The notes below the pieces were generated by a model, which worked only from the letters and a program-made list of their open reading frames with translations, ran no database searches and had not been told where the DNA came from. This document shows, one piece after another, positions 1-11,171 of a stretch of DNA of 64,000 nt (the stretch's first letter is position 1; each line of letters starts with the position of its first letter). This DNA comes from Nothopassalora personata (lineage: Eukaryota > Ascomycota > Dothideomycetes > Mycosphaerellales > Mycosphaerellaceae), in the NCBI GenBank assembly GCA_033816765.1, contig CM066290.1, positions 2,542,001 through 2,606,000 on the forward strand, given 5' to 3'. Made by a program: the position numbers and the translations under genes.

Positions 1-424
1 TTCATCAGACCTTCGTCTCCGTGGTCTAGCTTCATCAGGAAGGCTCTGTCAAATCCTCCCCGCCTCAGCGACCGTTAGATCAGCCACAAGTGCAATTTCC
101 ACACTTCTTATACTTCCTTACAGTTCGACCAATCTGCTCTGGGCATGCTTAAGGCCTCCTGGCCCTACTATCGAAAACGTGCATTTCCCGCATAGATGGC
201 GTTCGGGATCTGGCTGGCTGACCAGAATCTGATCGACAACCGCGTGATGACAACAACAACCATGGAGCTGACCAGCCGAGGGTGCGAAACAGATGTCTTG
301 CCTATCGCGAACCGACTCCCGCTTGAGCAATCAAAGATGTTCGACAGCCTTCAGTCGATACTGTCGCCCATAGAGGTGCCATAGAGGTTGTGGCACACAT
401 CATTCACTCCTTCACGCTCTCAAA
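1..424. other. Intergenic region upstream of the GH55 gene
   Basis: I see no gene in this stretch. Short open frames on both strands have no recognisable motif. The last part presumably holds the promoter and 5' leader of the glucanase gene that starts at 425 (start context CAAAATGC). Confidence 0.5.
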
Positions 425-3273
425 ATGCATTTCTCATCTCATCTCCTACCGTTCCTCTACGCTGCTGGCAGTGCACGAGCTCAACTACCAGGGCTTCTTC
501 AAGGTCTTCAACTACCTGTGGATCTTGGCGGCCTTCAATTAGAAGGCGGAGGATATGAACCACCTGTAGTTGAGCAGTTGGCTCAACTTGCTTTGAGCCA
601 GTACAGCAAGTGAGTTCGTTGTGACGGATTGTACGCCCGGCTACTTCTGACCAGTCCTAGATATACTGCTTACCCAGGTCCTTCACCAACCGCGACTCCC
701 AATGCGAGACCTCAAATGCTTGCCGCCGCCGCCGCCGCTCCTGCAGCATCGCAGTGCGATTACTGGATGGAAAACATCAAGCACCAAGGCATCGCCGCAT
801 TCAACTCGAACCCGTCCGGGTACCAGGTCTTCCGCAATGTCAAGGACTTTGGTGCGAAAGGGGACGGAGTCACAGACGATGCAGCTGCGATAAACAGGGC
901 AATCTCAAGTGGCGGACGATGCGCGCCAGGGTCTTGTGGCTCGTCGACGACTACACCAGCAGTGGTCTATTTTCCAGCTGGCACATACATGGTCAACAGC
1001 TCGATCATCGACTACTACTACACTCAGATCATTGGCAACCCGAGGTGTCTTCCTACTATCAAAGCGCTGCCGCTCTTCAAAGGCGATCTTGGCATTATCG
1101 ATGGAGATCGATATGGGGCGAACGGACTTGGCTTTGGGGCTACGAATGTGTTCTGGCGCCAGATCAGGAACTTGATCATTGACACTACCCTTGTACCAGC
1201 CTCGAGCTCGATCACCGGTATTCACTGGCCCACAGCACAGGCGACAAGCATTCAGAATGTGATTTTCAGGATGAGCAACGCCAAGGGGACTCAGCACCAG
1301 GGTATTTTCATCGAGGAAGGAAGCGGTGGCTTCATGAACGACCTGCAGTTCTATGGCGGTCTCTACGGCGGCAACTGGGGCAATCAGCAGTTCACCATGC
1401 GTAACATAACTTTTGATGGCGTCCAGACCGCAATCAGTAAGAGAATCCTGAGGAGTACATACAGCCATGCCTAAGCTGGCAACGTCACGAGGTGGCTAAG
1501 CTGTCTTGGACAGCAATAGCACCACACATCAGCAGAGCCCTCTAGAGGTGTGCTAAGAGATGTTGCCAGTCTGGGCATGACAGTCCAGCTCTTTCCCCCT
1601 ATTGCTCGATATCTACTAACTCGCTACTTTAGATCAGATTTGGGACTGGGGGTGGACGTACAAGAACATCAACATCAACAACTGTTCCGTTGCCCTCAAC
1701 ATCGCCAACGGAGGCAGCAATGCACTCACAGTCGGCTCCGTCACATTCATCGACTCGACCATCAGCAACACTCCAGTGGGTGTCATCACCGGCCGACAGT
1801 CGGGATCCCAGCCCTCCACCGCCGGATCCATCATCCTGGAGAATGTCAGATTGAACAACGTCCCCGTGGCAGTTCGAGGTCCTAATGGCCCACTGCTGCA
1901 GGGTACGAACTACATCTCAGCTTGGGGACAGGGCAACTCTTACACCCCGAACGGTCCAAATTTCATTGGTGGCCAATTTTCCGCCAACAACAGGCCTTCA
2001 AATCTGCTCCAGTCTGATGGCAAGTTCTATGAGAGGTCAAAGCCGCAATACGAAGGCCTGCCGCTGTCCTCGTTCCTGAGTGCTCGCGCTTTGGGCGCGA
2101 CTGGTAACGGCCGAACGGACGACACCAAAGCATTGCAGGCAGCAATCACACAGGCAAAGTCGCAAAACAAGGTGTTGTATTTGGACCACGGTGATTATCT
2201 TGTAACCAGCACAATCTACATCCCCGCTGGCTCCAAGATTGTTGGAGAGACATACTCGGTCATCCTGTCATCTGGCCAGTTCTTCAACGACATGAAGAAC
2301 CCGCAGCCAGTGGTTCAAGTTGGCAAGCCAGGGGAGTCTGGCAGCGTCGAGCTGTCCGACTTCATCGTAAGCACTCAAGGTCAGCAAATGGGAGCCGTGC
2401 TGTTCCAGATCAACATCGCTTCTCCTTCTGGCACTCCTACCGGACTGTGGGACGTGCACGCTCGTATTGGTGGCTTCGCTGGCTCGAGGCTCCTCCTTGC
2501 GGACTGTCCAACCACACCTGGCACCGTCATCACATCAGCAAACCTGAAGCAGAGGTGCATCTCCGGGTACATCACATTCCACATCACCAAGTCCGCGACG
2601 GGTATCTACCTCGAGAACAACTGGTTCTGGTAAGTATCTCGCCCTCCCTCACCATTGCACAACCCAGCTAACACCACCCTCTAGGGTCGCCGACCACGAC
2701 GTAGAAGACTCCTCCCTAACCCGCATCACCGTCTACTCCGGCCGCGGCCTCCTCGACGAATCCGCCGGCCCCGTCTGGCTAATCGGCACCAGCGTCGAAC
2801 ACCACGTCCGCTACGAATACCAATTCGCCAACGCCAAAAACGTCTTCCAAGGCCAAATCCAAACCGAAACAGCCTACTACCAACCCAATCCCATCGCCAC
2901 CATCCCCTTCCCTCGCAACGACACAATCTTCGATCCCACTTTCCCCCAAGCTACCGTCACGGATGGCAACATTGTCATCCCCGCTGCTGATGGGTGGGGG
3001 ATGCGCATTGTGAATAGTCAGAATATTCTGACGTATGGTGCCGGGTTGTACTCATTTTTTAGCAATTATAGCACGACTTGTTCGGATCAGGGACAGGGGA
3101 CGAGGTGTCAGAATCGGATTAATAGTATTGAGGGCAGCTCCAGTGGAATTTCGATTTATAATTTGAATACGGTGGGGACGCATTGGCCGATTACGATTAA
3201 CGGGACTGATGTGGCGAAGTGGGATCAGAACCAGGGTGGATTTATACAGACGGTTGCGTTGTTTAGGAAGTAG
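425..3273 (+). CDS. Secreted exo-beta-1,3-glucanase, GH55-type double beta-helix
   Basis: Read as four exons: 425-609, 661-1436, 1633-2629 and 2685-3273 (848 aa), all with GT-AG introns of 51, 196 and 55 bp and frame kept across each joint. The protein starts with a signal-peptide-like stretch (MHFSSHLLPFLYAAGSARAQ). It contains two pectate-lyase-3-type beta-helix starts, DFGAKGDGVTDD near residue 123 and ALGATGNGRTDD near residue 473, the tandem arrangement typical of GH55 beta-1,3-glucanases. Length fits the family. The expected role is release of glucose from beta-1,3-glucan outside the cell, either in remodelling of its own wall or in attack on other fungi or plant callose; the choice is inference. 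A run of alanines (about residues 82-90) links the N-terminal tail to the first helix domain. Exon 3 to 4 joins inside a Trp codon (NNWFW|VADHD), which supports the splice call. Confidence 0.88.
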
Positions 3274-4100
3274 GGTGATGTGATGTTATGGTTGGAGGAA
3301 ACCAGGCGGTAAACTTGCATCTCCTACTATGAAAACCCCATCAATCTCCAAATGAGCACCGCTCCCACCATCTCATTCTCTCCTCCAAGCCGCAAGATTA
3401 TAGTTCCATTGATCTCTACTTGTCAGTTCATTGTCTTACACCTCTCAACAAAAGCCCGAGTGTTTGCCAGCAAAAAGACTCTGCTGCGCTCGCTCACATC
3501 TAGACCCTCATGCTAGGGCTCTGTCTGCCCTTCTCTCCTGGCTCCATTACCTACCAATCATCAGGGGATCTCAAACCTTCCCAGAGAATCCGACTTTCGT
3601 GCGGCCTAAGAAGCCACAAAGAGTCGAATGAGGCCGCAGTCTGAGTCTGCGTTAACGAGCAAGAATTGGGCAAGAAAGAGGGACGGAAAGAGAGAGCAGG
3701 TGGGTCTGCACCTACCTCTCTCGATTCGGTTGCAGGTTGGATCTGGTGGCGAGCAAAGAAGGCGGATTCCGGAAGGCAGGTATGAATGATCACGGAAGAG
3801 GAAATTCTCTGTTGAAGGCATCATCACCGCAAAAAAAAAGGGGGGGGGGGGGGGGGGGGTTGACACGATGCCTCCGAGCTCTTGATCCTGTTAGATACGA
3901 GATGAGGAATGCGAGCGGGGGGCTTCAGAGCTCTGTGGCATGGAATGGAGTGCATATCTGCTATGGAAATTTTCGATTCTGGACATTTTCTAATGATAAC
4001 ACCTCGCTGCTCGTTGCAGGTGATCTGCGAATTCTGCTTGAAGTCTTCACTGGCAGTGCTCCATGAGTCGGTCCAAGTTATCTCGTGGATACGTTATGAA
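3274..4100. other. Intergenic region with A9G20 homopolymer
   Basis: No supported gene. It holds a striking A9 (3831-3839) directly followed by G20 (3840-3859). Short open frames here are low complexity and match nothing I recognise. Confidence 0.6.
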
Positions 4101-4103
4101 GCT

Positions 4104-4773
4104 TCACTTGCAGTGGTAGCTAGCAACTACCTTTACGCCTGTGGTGATGACTGGGCGGCCTCCTGGTCCTGGATACGCTGAGGAGAAGGAATCTTCCTGT
4201 CGAAAGTGAGGTTGCGTCCAAGTCCCAGTCTTGCTTAGCGCTCCGAAGTGCTCCCCGTGCGACACACGGGTTGTGAGGTTCTTCCAGTTACCATCTGTGT
4301 CTTGCGGGACGTTTGCTGTGCCGTCCATACCGTCCTGGCAGATTTCAGCTCCGGGTGTTTTTCCGGTGCTCTGCGTCGTTGTGACAGCCAAGTAGCTATA
4401 GCGCGAGCATGGCGTGCTCGCGAGTGTCAGAGATGCTCGATTCGATTTCTTGCTACAGCGCATTCCCTCCTCGTGAACGTGGTGGTCGCACAAGTCGAGT
4501 ATTGCAAAGCCGTCTCGCGGAACTACCTTCGGTCTCTTGAGAAGCTTCCTAGTGAGGGCGAGCAGAATCTTGATCGAGAAGCGTGTTGAGTTACTCTGGA
4601 CAAACAGTTCCGAGTGTGCATTTGAACGACTCACGACTGCGGAGACAAGGACTTTCCGCAGCGTGCACAAGTGTTGGCTCACGGCGCACGCCTTCAGATA
4701 ATGAGTGATTGGCTGTGCTCTCCGGAAACTCACCCTTCAGGCTTCTTGTCCGGCGCGCTTGGAAGGTCAACAT
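4104..4773 (-). pseudogene. Degenerate BTB-gene copy B
   Basis: The minus strand carries scattered fragments that resemble the neighbouring BTB remnant at 5102-5860. The beginning (4773 downwards, MLTFQARRTRS, preceded by AVG) matches the other copy's LLTYQVLRTRN. The end (near 4440-4520) keeps DGFA...LC..HVH..G.RC as in the neighbour. DNA over 4740-4786 and 5820-5866 is clearly alike. The central BTB fold itself is not readable and the fragments lie in different frames, so I call it a truncated, frameshifted paralogue. Function is lost if this is right. Confidence 0.45.
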
Positions 4774-5101
4774 GCCGACTGCCAGGAGTGCCGCCGCCTG
4801 GATTGATAGTTCTCGCCATGGTCAATGGTGGTGTGCGGCGGCAGGGCGAAGATCGGGTGGAGACGGGAGGTGCACGAGTGTCGACAGGAGGACAGATATT
4901 TAAGACAGAAAGCCAGAGGCACGAACCAGCTCTTTCGTTGATTGTCTGAGACACATGCTCATTCGCAGTATCTGAAAGCCTTGAAATTACCGCCACGGCC
5001 TAGCTCATTCACTTGGCGTCTTGAGCAAAGTCTCGAGAGGTGAAAAGGCTCCTACCAGCAGACCACAGCCGCAGCTCTAGGCTTCGAGTCCACGCCGATC
5101 T

Positions 5102-5860
5102 TTCACCTACCATGCATCCTCTCCAGCGCCTCAGCATCAATCACTCCAACCTCTTGCACCGCACGCCTGCCACATGCACATGGAACTGACACAAGTTCAC
5201 CGCAGCGAATCCATCATCATCCCTCATGCTGGGCCTCGGTATCAACTCCTTCGCAAGCTCCATCACCGCCTGAGCATGCCATTCGCGCTCAAATATCGTC
5301 GTTTGACTAGAGACGCGCCGTGCTGCTGCGAAAATGAGGTATCGCCTCAGAGGTGGTCCTTCACGCGTGTTATCCCAGACGCTCTGGAGCTCACTGAGCG
5401 GTTGCATGTGATCCCGCGCGGACAATTCGCGCAATTTTGTAAGAGCCGCGTTCTGTAGCGACGGCACGTGGCGACGGTCGCCGAAAAGCCAGATTTTGAT
5501 CAAATCCTGGTGGTTGTAGTAGTCGGCTAGTTAACCTGTGAAGAGGTAAATCTTGAATTTCTGGAAAGTTTCCATGTCTTCATTTATCAGTTGGATCGTG
5601 TTTTCTGCGGCTTGGTGAAAGCGGCCAGTATCCATGTTGTCAATCGCCGCTCGAAAGTAGCCAGAGTAGAACTTGAGTAGTCCTTTGTACACCTCAATGA
5701 CGGCCTGCTTGTCGTCTTGGCCTACACGAACGCGGACGAAGGTATCGAAGCACGCGCTGCCACTACAAGCTAGAACACAGTCATAGGATGTCCGAAGCGC
5801 TCGAGTCCAAATACCTTGGAGGTTTCTTGTCCGGAGTACTTGGTAGGTCAGCAAGCCGAC
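5102..5860 (-). pseudogene. BTB/POZ-domain gene copy A, probably inactivated
   Basis: Reading down from about 5860, a BTB/POZ-like protein can be followed: VRVGQDDKQAVIEVYKGLL, FYSGYFRAAI and NTIQLINEDMETFQKF, then IYLFTG. An in-frame TAA (about 5531-5533) follows, and the same frame goes on as LADYYNHQDLIKIWLFGDRR and VPSLQNAALTKLREL, typical of the region behind the BTB fold in fungal BTB proteins. Near 5140 the frame ends early, while another frame continues with EVGVIDAEALERM, which suggests a second lesion. The equivalent of copy B's ATG is TTG here. One in-frame stop, one likely frameshift and no clear start argue for a pseudogene. An undetected intron or sequencing error at the TAA is the alternative. 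BTB proteins of this kind are often Cullin-3 adaptors; nothing here shows its partner. Confidence 0.55.
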
Positions 5861-5968
5861 TGCCAGCGGCGGTCAAATCGGCGATTGGTGTGGCCATGAC
5901 GACTAGTGCTTTTGGTGTCGAAGAAGTGAGAAGAAGTGGAGCGCAAGTGACATGTTTGAAGGGTGTTT

Positions 5969-6298
5969 CTATGTCTCGAAGCAGCGAGGAGAAAACAGGC
6001 TTTCAGACCTAGACCCACTGTCATGTGTTTGCTCGAACGCGTTCTCACTCACTGCAACGGACACATGCTCAAAACCAGCATAAGATTTCGCATTTAGTGC
6101 GAAGCGGAAGCGCGCTGGCGGGACGTGAGCACATGGGACGAGAGCACGAGTTCCATCACCTGAAAGCCAAATGTCTGTCAGCACCCCCAATTTGTACGCC
6201 GCTGTCCACATCATATCTCGAAGAGAAGGAACACCGCCGACCAGTCTGAGGATCAAGTCAAGCCAGTAAAAAGGTACTGCTAGTCCGCGCGAAGGCAA
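5969..6298 (-). pseudogene. Possible third BTB-gene fragment
   Basis: An open frame of about 109 codons contains LGVLTDIWLSGDGTRALVP, which resembles the DLIKIWLFGDRRHVPSLQN segment of the adjacent BTB remnant. The rest is not recognisable. It may be a third decayed unit of the same tandem array, or chance. Weak support. Confidence 0.2.
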
Positions 6299-6594
6299 GA
6301 CTCTTCAATATCGCCACCGTTATAAAATGATACAAACTCGTCATGGTAATGAGAGCCAAGCTTGCCGTCCCGATGGCTATCATGTGGAAAGGAAAGGAGG
6401 GGAGAGGGACAGGGGAGTGGAGAGGCTGGACGACTTACGGCGATGGATGGAGTAGACACGTGACGAGTGATGACATCCAGTGCTCATGGCAGTGTTCTCA
6501 TTCCAGTATCGGGGAAGTGGCAGTAATCCGAGGAAGATGACCGAGTTGCAGCGGCTCCAAGTGTTGGCGACCAAGAGAAAGCTGTACAGGAAGA
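6299..6594. other. Intergenic region
   Basis: Nothing recognisable apart from a purine-rich stretch (about 6389-6425). It lies downstream of the NSRP1-like gene and probably includes its 3' untranslated region. Confidence 0.5.
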
Positions 6595-7773
6595 TCATCC
6601 TCCTGCCTTTTCCTTCTCCTTCGCAGCCTTTCTCGCAAGATACCGCGCCTTCGCGTCGCTGACATCCTTCTCCGTCTTCTGCGACTTGGCCGCCTTCTTA
6701 AGTCGTGCACGCTCCTCTTCTTCCTCCTCGCGAGCTCTCTTTGCTTGCGCAGCTAGCTGCTCCTCCATCATCCGGGACCGCCTCTCTCGCGTCTCTTGCT
6801 TAGCATCGTTCCTGCGGCCCTTGAAAGCAGAATGTTGAGGCCTATTCGAGGTTTTCAGATGGTCCGCTGCGTGGTCGTCCCTGGTCTTGCCGGAAGGTAC
6901 AATGTTCAGTCCTGCTGAAAGAAGTTCACGTTTATCTATAATCTGACCATCTTCGTTCACGTGGATATTCTTGCCCTGTGATGCCAGCTCTGCTGCGAGT
7001 TCTGCATCGCTTTTCTGCTTCTTGTCATCGGCGAGTTTCACACCATCCTTCTCCGCCCTCTCAGCAGCTTCCACGGCTTCGCGATGTTGCTGCTCCGTCT
7101 GATCCATCATGGTACGGTAGAAGCCCTGCATGCCATTGCCCAGACCCAGACGTTTCTTCTTCTCGGCTTCCTCTTCCGCCCTTTTGCGCTCCTCTTCCTC
7201 CAGCCGCTTGTTCTCCTCCAGCTGCTCCTTGTATGCACCCGTCACGAACTTCTCCTTGTCAGCAAACTCATCACCTTCCTCTTCCCGCTCGCGCTGCAGT
7301 TTCTTCTCCATGGCGACCTGCTGGTCCTTCTTGCGGCGCTCAGCTGCATCGAGGAGGTTGTTGATATACTTGGGCTTGCGTTCGATGGCGTCTTGCTTTG
7401 ATGCGGCCTTCTTGGCGTCCGCGACGGACCGCTTTGCATCGTGGAAGGAGTCGTAGTCGAAGATGGCTTCGTCTACTTGCTGCGCTGCTTGCACTTGCGC
7501 TTTCGAGGCGTGCATGGCTGAAAGGTCTGCGCCGAAGTCTTCACCATCTTTTCTCTGTGGCTTTGGCTTCGGTCGTCCAGTCAGGCCAGCTGTAAGTGTG
7601 GGTTTCGATGTGGATGCAGACTTGCTGCCGCCGAATGTGCTTATCTCCTCCTCCACCTGTTCGATCTGCTTCGGCTCGTCATCGTCGCCATCTTCGTCGT
7701 CGAGACCTTTCAATGTCCTCCGCGTTGGCGCTGTGGCCTTTTTCTTGAGGTTGAGTCCGTATTTCAGCGACAT
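6595..7773 (-). CDS. NSRP1/CCDC55-like nuclear speckle splicing regulator (DUF2040)
   Basis: A single-exon gene of 392 codons starting at the ATG at 7773 (MSLKYGLNLKKK). I chose this start because animal NSRP1 also begins close to a YGL motif. An upstream extension to 7923 lacks family features and would enter the short divergent promoter. The diagnostic middle part reads RKPKYINNLLDAAERRKKDQ, then EKKLQREREEEGDEF..KE.FVT.AYK, and GMQGFYRTMMDQTE, matching the conserved N-terminal domain of nuclear speckle splicing regulatory protein 1. The remainder is a long, highly charged coiled coil rich in Glu, Lys, Arg and Ala, ending in ARKAAKEKEKAGG. The expected place is the nucleus, with a role in splice-site choice or spliceosome-associated RNA binding. 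It is divergent from the acetyltransferase gene with only 160 bp between start codons. Confidence 0.85.
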   Translation of the reverse strand: MSLKYGLNLKKKATAPTRRTLKGLDDEDGDDDEPKQIEQVEEEISTFGGSKSASTSKPTLTAGLTGRPKPKPQRKDGEDFGADLSAMHASKAQVQAAQQVDEAIFDYDSFHDAKRSVADAKKAASKQDAIERKPKYINNLLDAAERRKKDQQVAMEKKLQREREEEGDEFADKEKFVTGAYKEQLEENKRLEEEERKRAEEEAEKKKRLGLGNGMQGFYRTMMDQTEQQHREAVEAAERAEKDGVKLADDKKQKSDAELAAELASQGKNIHVNEDGQIIDKRELLSAGLNIVPSGKTRDDHAADHLKTSNRPQHSAFKGRRNDAKQETRERRSRMMEEQLAAQAKRAREEEEEERARLKKAAKSQKTEKDVSDAKARYLARKAAKEKEKAGG

Positions 7774-7933
7774 GTTGGTGAGTGGGTGAAGATCCTGGGG
7801 ACATGGGTGGGCAACTTCTGGCTGACTTAGCAGAGCTTGGACTCGAGACCCATTCAAAGGAACGATGAGTATCGAGGCAACAACATAAATTACAAGTATT
7901 CCACTTTGACACACGATAGTCAAGTGAGCAACA
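7774..7933. promoter_or_regulatory. Divergent promoter between NSRP1-like and acetyltransferase genes
   Basis: Only 160 bp separate the two start codons (7773 minus, 7934 plus), so both promoters must lie here or in the genes. I see no clear TATA box. Confidence 0.55.
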
Positions 7934-8761
7934 ATGGTCGATCAAGCTACATTGAGCGAGAACAAGGCTCGTATGCAGCGAGGTGATTACTACTACGCTT
8001 TCGCACCAGAGCTGGTGAAAGATCGGAGACGTTGTTCACGTGCCGTGTCTCGCTACAACAACGCGGATATGGAGACCTTGACGAGAAGACGACAGGTCGA
8101 TATGTGGAGAGAGTAAGTATGTGGATGATCCAAAGCAGCAGTGGGTTAATTCTATGCTCATGTTCCACGTCAGTATCGTTGGCGACAAGACGCCGCTCCC
8201 ACCTCCAGCAGAGACTGAAGACGACGACGACGAACTCTTCGCCGAGGATGCTTGGGTAGAACCTCCTATCCACATAGACTACGGCTATAACGTCGAGCTC
8301 GGTGATAACGTCTTCATTAACTTCAATTGCACTATTCTCGATACCTGCAAAGTCAAGATCGGAGCGAGGACGTTAATCGGAAGCAGTGTCTCGCTATACG
8401 CTGGAGGCCATCCTTTAGATCCTGAAGTTCGAAACGGCACCAAAGGACCAGAGTTTGGTGGTGAGATAGTCATTGAAGAGGACTGTTGGCTAGGTGGAAG
8501 CGTGATTGTTCTGCCCAATGTTAGGATTGGGAAGGGGACCACTGTGGGCGCTGGGAGCGTGGTTACCAAGGTAAGTTACTGCGGTCTGCAGGACGTGCTT
8601 GTCTATGCTGAATTGATCAGGATGTGCCACCGTATTCCGTGGTTGTTGGCAACCCAGCAAGGGTCATCAAGCAGGCGCCACGGGACACGAAGCTCGATGT
8701 GACCAGTGGAGCTCTTGCAGCCTTACAGAGGGATCAGGCCTCGAAGGAGCAGGAGTTGTGA
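7934..8761 (+). CDS. Maltose/galactoside O-acetyltransferase-like, left-handed beta-helix
   Basis: Three exons, 7934-8112, 8174-8570 and 8621-8761 (238 aa). Introns of 61 and 50 bp have good GTAAGT donors. The N-terminal segment (ENKARMQRGDYYYAFAPELVKDRRR) is the Mac domain of maltose/nodulation acetyltransferases. The rest is a hexapeptide-repeat beta-helix: VELGDNVFINFNCTILD, VKIGARTLIGSSVSLYAGGHPLD, IVIEEDCWLGGSVIVLPNVRIGKGTTVGAGSVVTK, then DVPPYSVVVGNPARVIKQ at the end. The GH of AGGHPLD corresponds to the catalytic His of the family. A DDDDELFAED insert between Mac domain and helix is acidic. Such enzymes move acetyl from acetyl-CoA to sugars; the real substrate cannot be told from sequence. 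Bacterial relatives are usually shorter, about 185-200 aa. Confidence 0.87.
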
Positions 8762-10148
8762 GCAATTCCGATCCATGTTAGCTTTCGTGGTATTGGTTTG
8801 TCGCGCCACTGGCTGACCTCAAAGGTTCGTCCAGCACGAGCGACTGACTCGAACAATGTCATTCAATAGATCTCTATTCCTCGGCAGACTGCGTTCCCAC
8901 TGTACACCTGCGCCTTGTTCCTTCACGATATACAGCTGTGTGAAAGCGTCGTTCACGCCAGCAGATATAGACCTCTTGGCTCGAGGGAAAGTGCCTCAGG
9001 ACTGCCTGCACAACAACTTTTACAAGAGTGACTTACAGTACCTCATATCTACATCGTATCAGAGCCGAATAAGGACTCGTAGCGTCGACATAGGCCGTGG
9101 ACTTCAAGTCTCAGGGCTCTACTGGCCAGAGAGTCTACCAAGTGGGGCTGTGGCAGTCGACTCGCGGCCTCATGCTAAAATCTGGAATGCTCCTCTCCGT
9201 GGCTGCAATCATGGACCTCTTGAATGTGGTATATTCTTTCTTCTAGGGCCACTGTCCCACGATCTAGTGCTCATTAGATGTCGTACAAAACGTCATGGCG
9301 GAAAGAAGGCGAATCTTGCGGTGCCGCATGTTACAAAAGCCAAAGGATCCCATTCACGAAGCCCTACAAGCAGATATGCAGCGTGTTGTGCCTTAAATAA
9401 GCATCAATAAGCGCTCGACCGAAGCTCAGCTCTCTGATCAATCATATGTATAGCTTGAACCGCTAGGCCTTTGGTCAGCTCAGTCTGTTTAGGAACACCG
9501 TCGGAAACAGCTGCAAGGAGACTGCATCAGCACGCATACACAGATGGTAGGCTCCTCGCGAAAGTCTTGAAGACAAGATGTCCAGCGCCAACATCGAGAC
9601 CGCTCCAGGTTGACGCCCGCGATGGACCTCTCTATCAGCATATATGATCCACCAGGGGGGACTTGCTGTACGGGTCAATGCCTCGCAATATCTCTTCCGC
9701 TTCAGCTCCGTCGAAAGTCTCCGCAAGCGGCAACAACCTATCCGTTGAATGCGTATCCCCGACCGAATAAGAATAAATGCCTGATGCATGGAGATGCCAT
9801 TGCATGCATGACTTTTAAGCTTCGGCACAAACGTCTATACTCGGTCCGCGCCAAGGAAGTGGGGCCGATCTACTTCACCTGGTCCAGATCTCGTCAACAT
9901 CTCTCGACTCAGCGAACACCATCAGACCAGTGTTCGAAAGCTCATCATACTCCTCGTCGTGACAGCGAGGCCCGTTGTACGAGAATCAAATGCCGCTGAT
10001 CTACTCATCAAAGCTGCATTGAAGCACTATCCAAAGGATATATATATATATACCCGAACGGCAGATATCGCCATCGTATTTTACGAGAGTCGTCTGCAGC
10101 TCGATCATTGGCTCAATCGACACTCATCCTAGAAGACTTGACGGAGCC
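8762..10148. other. Gene-poor interval, 1.4 kb
   Basis: No gene I can support. An open frame at 8856-9410 (184 codons) has no recognisable domain, a composition unlike its neighbours, and no obvious start or splice context. The right end holds the promoter of the oxidoreductase gene. Confidence 0.5.
10039..10052 (+). promoter_or_regulatory. TATA-like box of the oxidoreductase gene
   Basis: An uninterrupted alternating AT tract (ATATATATATATAT) about 100 bp before the ATG at 10149 is well placed as a TATA element. It could instead be a simple repeat. Confidence 0.45.
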
Positions 10149-11171
10149 ATGGCCTCGACATTACCAAGCACGATGCGCGCCTCGCAATGGACGACGAATG
10201 CCAACGGGATCGAGCAGGACCTGAAGCTCCACAAAGAAGCGCCCCTACCAAAGAACGCAACCTCGCTGCCGGCTGGCCACACGCTGGTCAAGGTCGCATA
10301 CAGTACCGTTAACCCGTTCGACTACAAGGTCGCGGAAACACCAGTCGTCGGGCAATACATCCTTGCCAAGCCATCTATCCCCGCCCTCGACTTCGCTGGT
10401 ACAGTCATCGAGACCAAGCGCTCCGACCTGAAAGTAGGAGAGCGTGTGTTCGGCAGGACCGACGCTCCCATCTTCGGCTGCCTCGCAGAGTACGTAGTGG
10501 TCCGAGAAGCTGGCATTTTCCCAGTGCCTGGTGGTGTGTCCCTTCGCGACGCTTCAACGGCCGGGATTGCCGCCCTGGCTGCCTATCAGTCGCTGATTCC
10601 TTACATAAAGTCTGGGTCCTCGGTCTTCATCAACGGTGGAAGCGGCGGGACCGGTCACTTCGGGATTCAATTCGCGAAAGCTGTCGGCTGCCACGTAACC
10701 ACAACTTGCTCTTCTTCCAACATCAACTTCTGCAAGCGACTGGGCGCGGATGAGGTCATTGATTACACCCAAGTAAACCTCATCAACGACCTCAAACAGC
10801 GTGGCAAGCAATACGATCTCATCGTCGACAACGTGTTCAACAACCGCGACCTGTACTGGCAATGTCACCACTACCTTAAGCCGGGAGGAACGTTCGCAAC
10901 GCCTGGAGACACCCGACCTGCAGCGTTGAAGGACCTGGCGCTGGCCCACGTTCTTCCAGGCTGGCTGGGTGGAGGTCAGAGAAGCTTCGCGTTCATTCGG
11001 AATCAGCCGGATCAGAACGACTTCGAACAGATTGCGAAGTGGATGCAGCAGGGGAAGGTCAAGCCATTCATTCAGGAGGAGTTTTCGTTGGAGGATGCGC
11101 ACAAGGCGTATGAGCAGTTGAAGTCTGGGAGGACCAGGGGGAAAATTGTGGTGAGGCTGGCTGAGTCTTGA
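10149..11171 (+). CDS. NADPH-dependent quinone-oxidoreductase-like MDR protein
   Basis: Intronless gene of 340 codons starting in a good context (GCCATGG). It is a medium-chain dehydrogenase/reductase. The N-terminal GroES-like domain has ASTVNPFDYKVAE and the PALDFAGTVIE segment. The Rossmann domain has the glycine motif INGGSGGTGHFGIQFAKAVG at about residues 158-177, then CSSSNINFCKRLGADEVIDYT, which fits an NADPH-type quinone oxidoreductase or RTN4IP1-like enzyme. The cysteine set of the structural zinc site is absent, so it is of the zinc-independent class. The end, EEFSLEDAHKAYEQLKSGRTRGKIVVRL, is typical. The substrate is unknown; quinones or enoyl compounds are usual. Confidence 0.85.
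   Translation: MASTLPSTMRASQWTTNANGIEQDLKLHKEAPLPKNATSLPAGHTLVKVAYSTVNPFDYKVAETPVVGQYILAKPSIPALDFAGTVIETKRSDLKVGERVFGRTDAPIFGCLAEYVVVREAGIFPVPGGVSLRDASTAGIAALAAYQSLIPYIKSGSSVFINGGSGGTGHFGIQFAKAVGCHVTTTCSSSNINFCKRLGADEVIDYTQVNLINDLKQRGKQYDLIVDNVFNNRDLYWQCHHYLKPGGTFATPGDTRPAALKDLALAHVLPGWLGGGQRSFAFIRNQPDQNDFEQIAKWMQQGKVKPFIQEEFSLEDAHKAYEQLKSGRTRGKIVVRLAES

Noticed and set aside
905..1468. Minus-strand frame of 187 codons inside the glucanase gene
   Set aside because: Lies fully within conserved GH55 coding sequence on the other strand, so it is a shadow.
8856..9410. Open frame of 184 codons on the plus strand
   Set aside because: No recognisable domain, no signal peptide, uneven composition and no splice or promoter context; probably chance.
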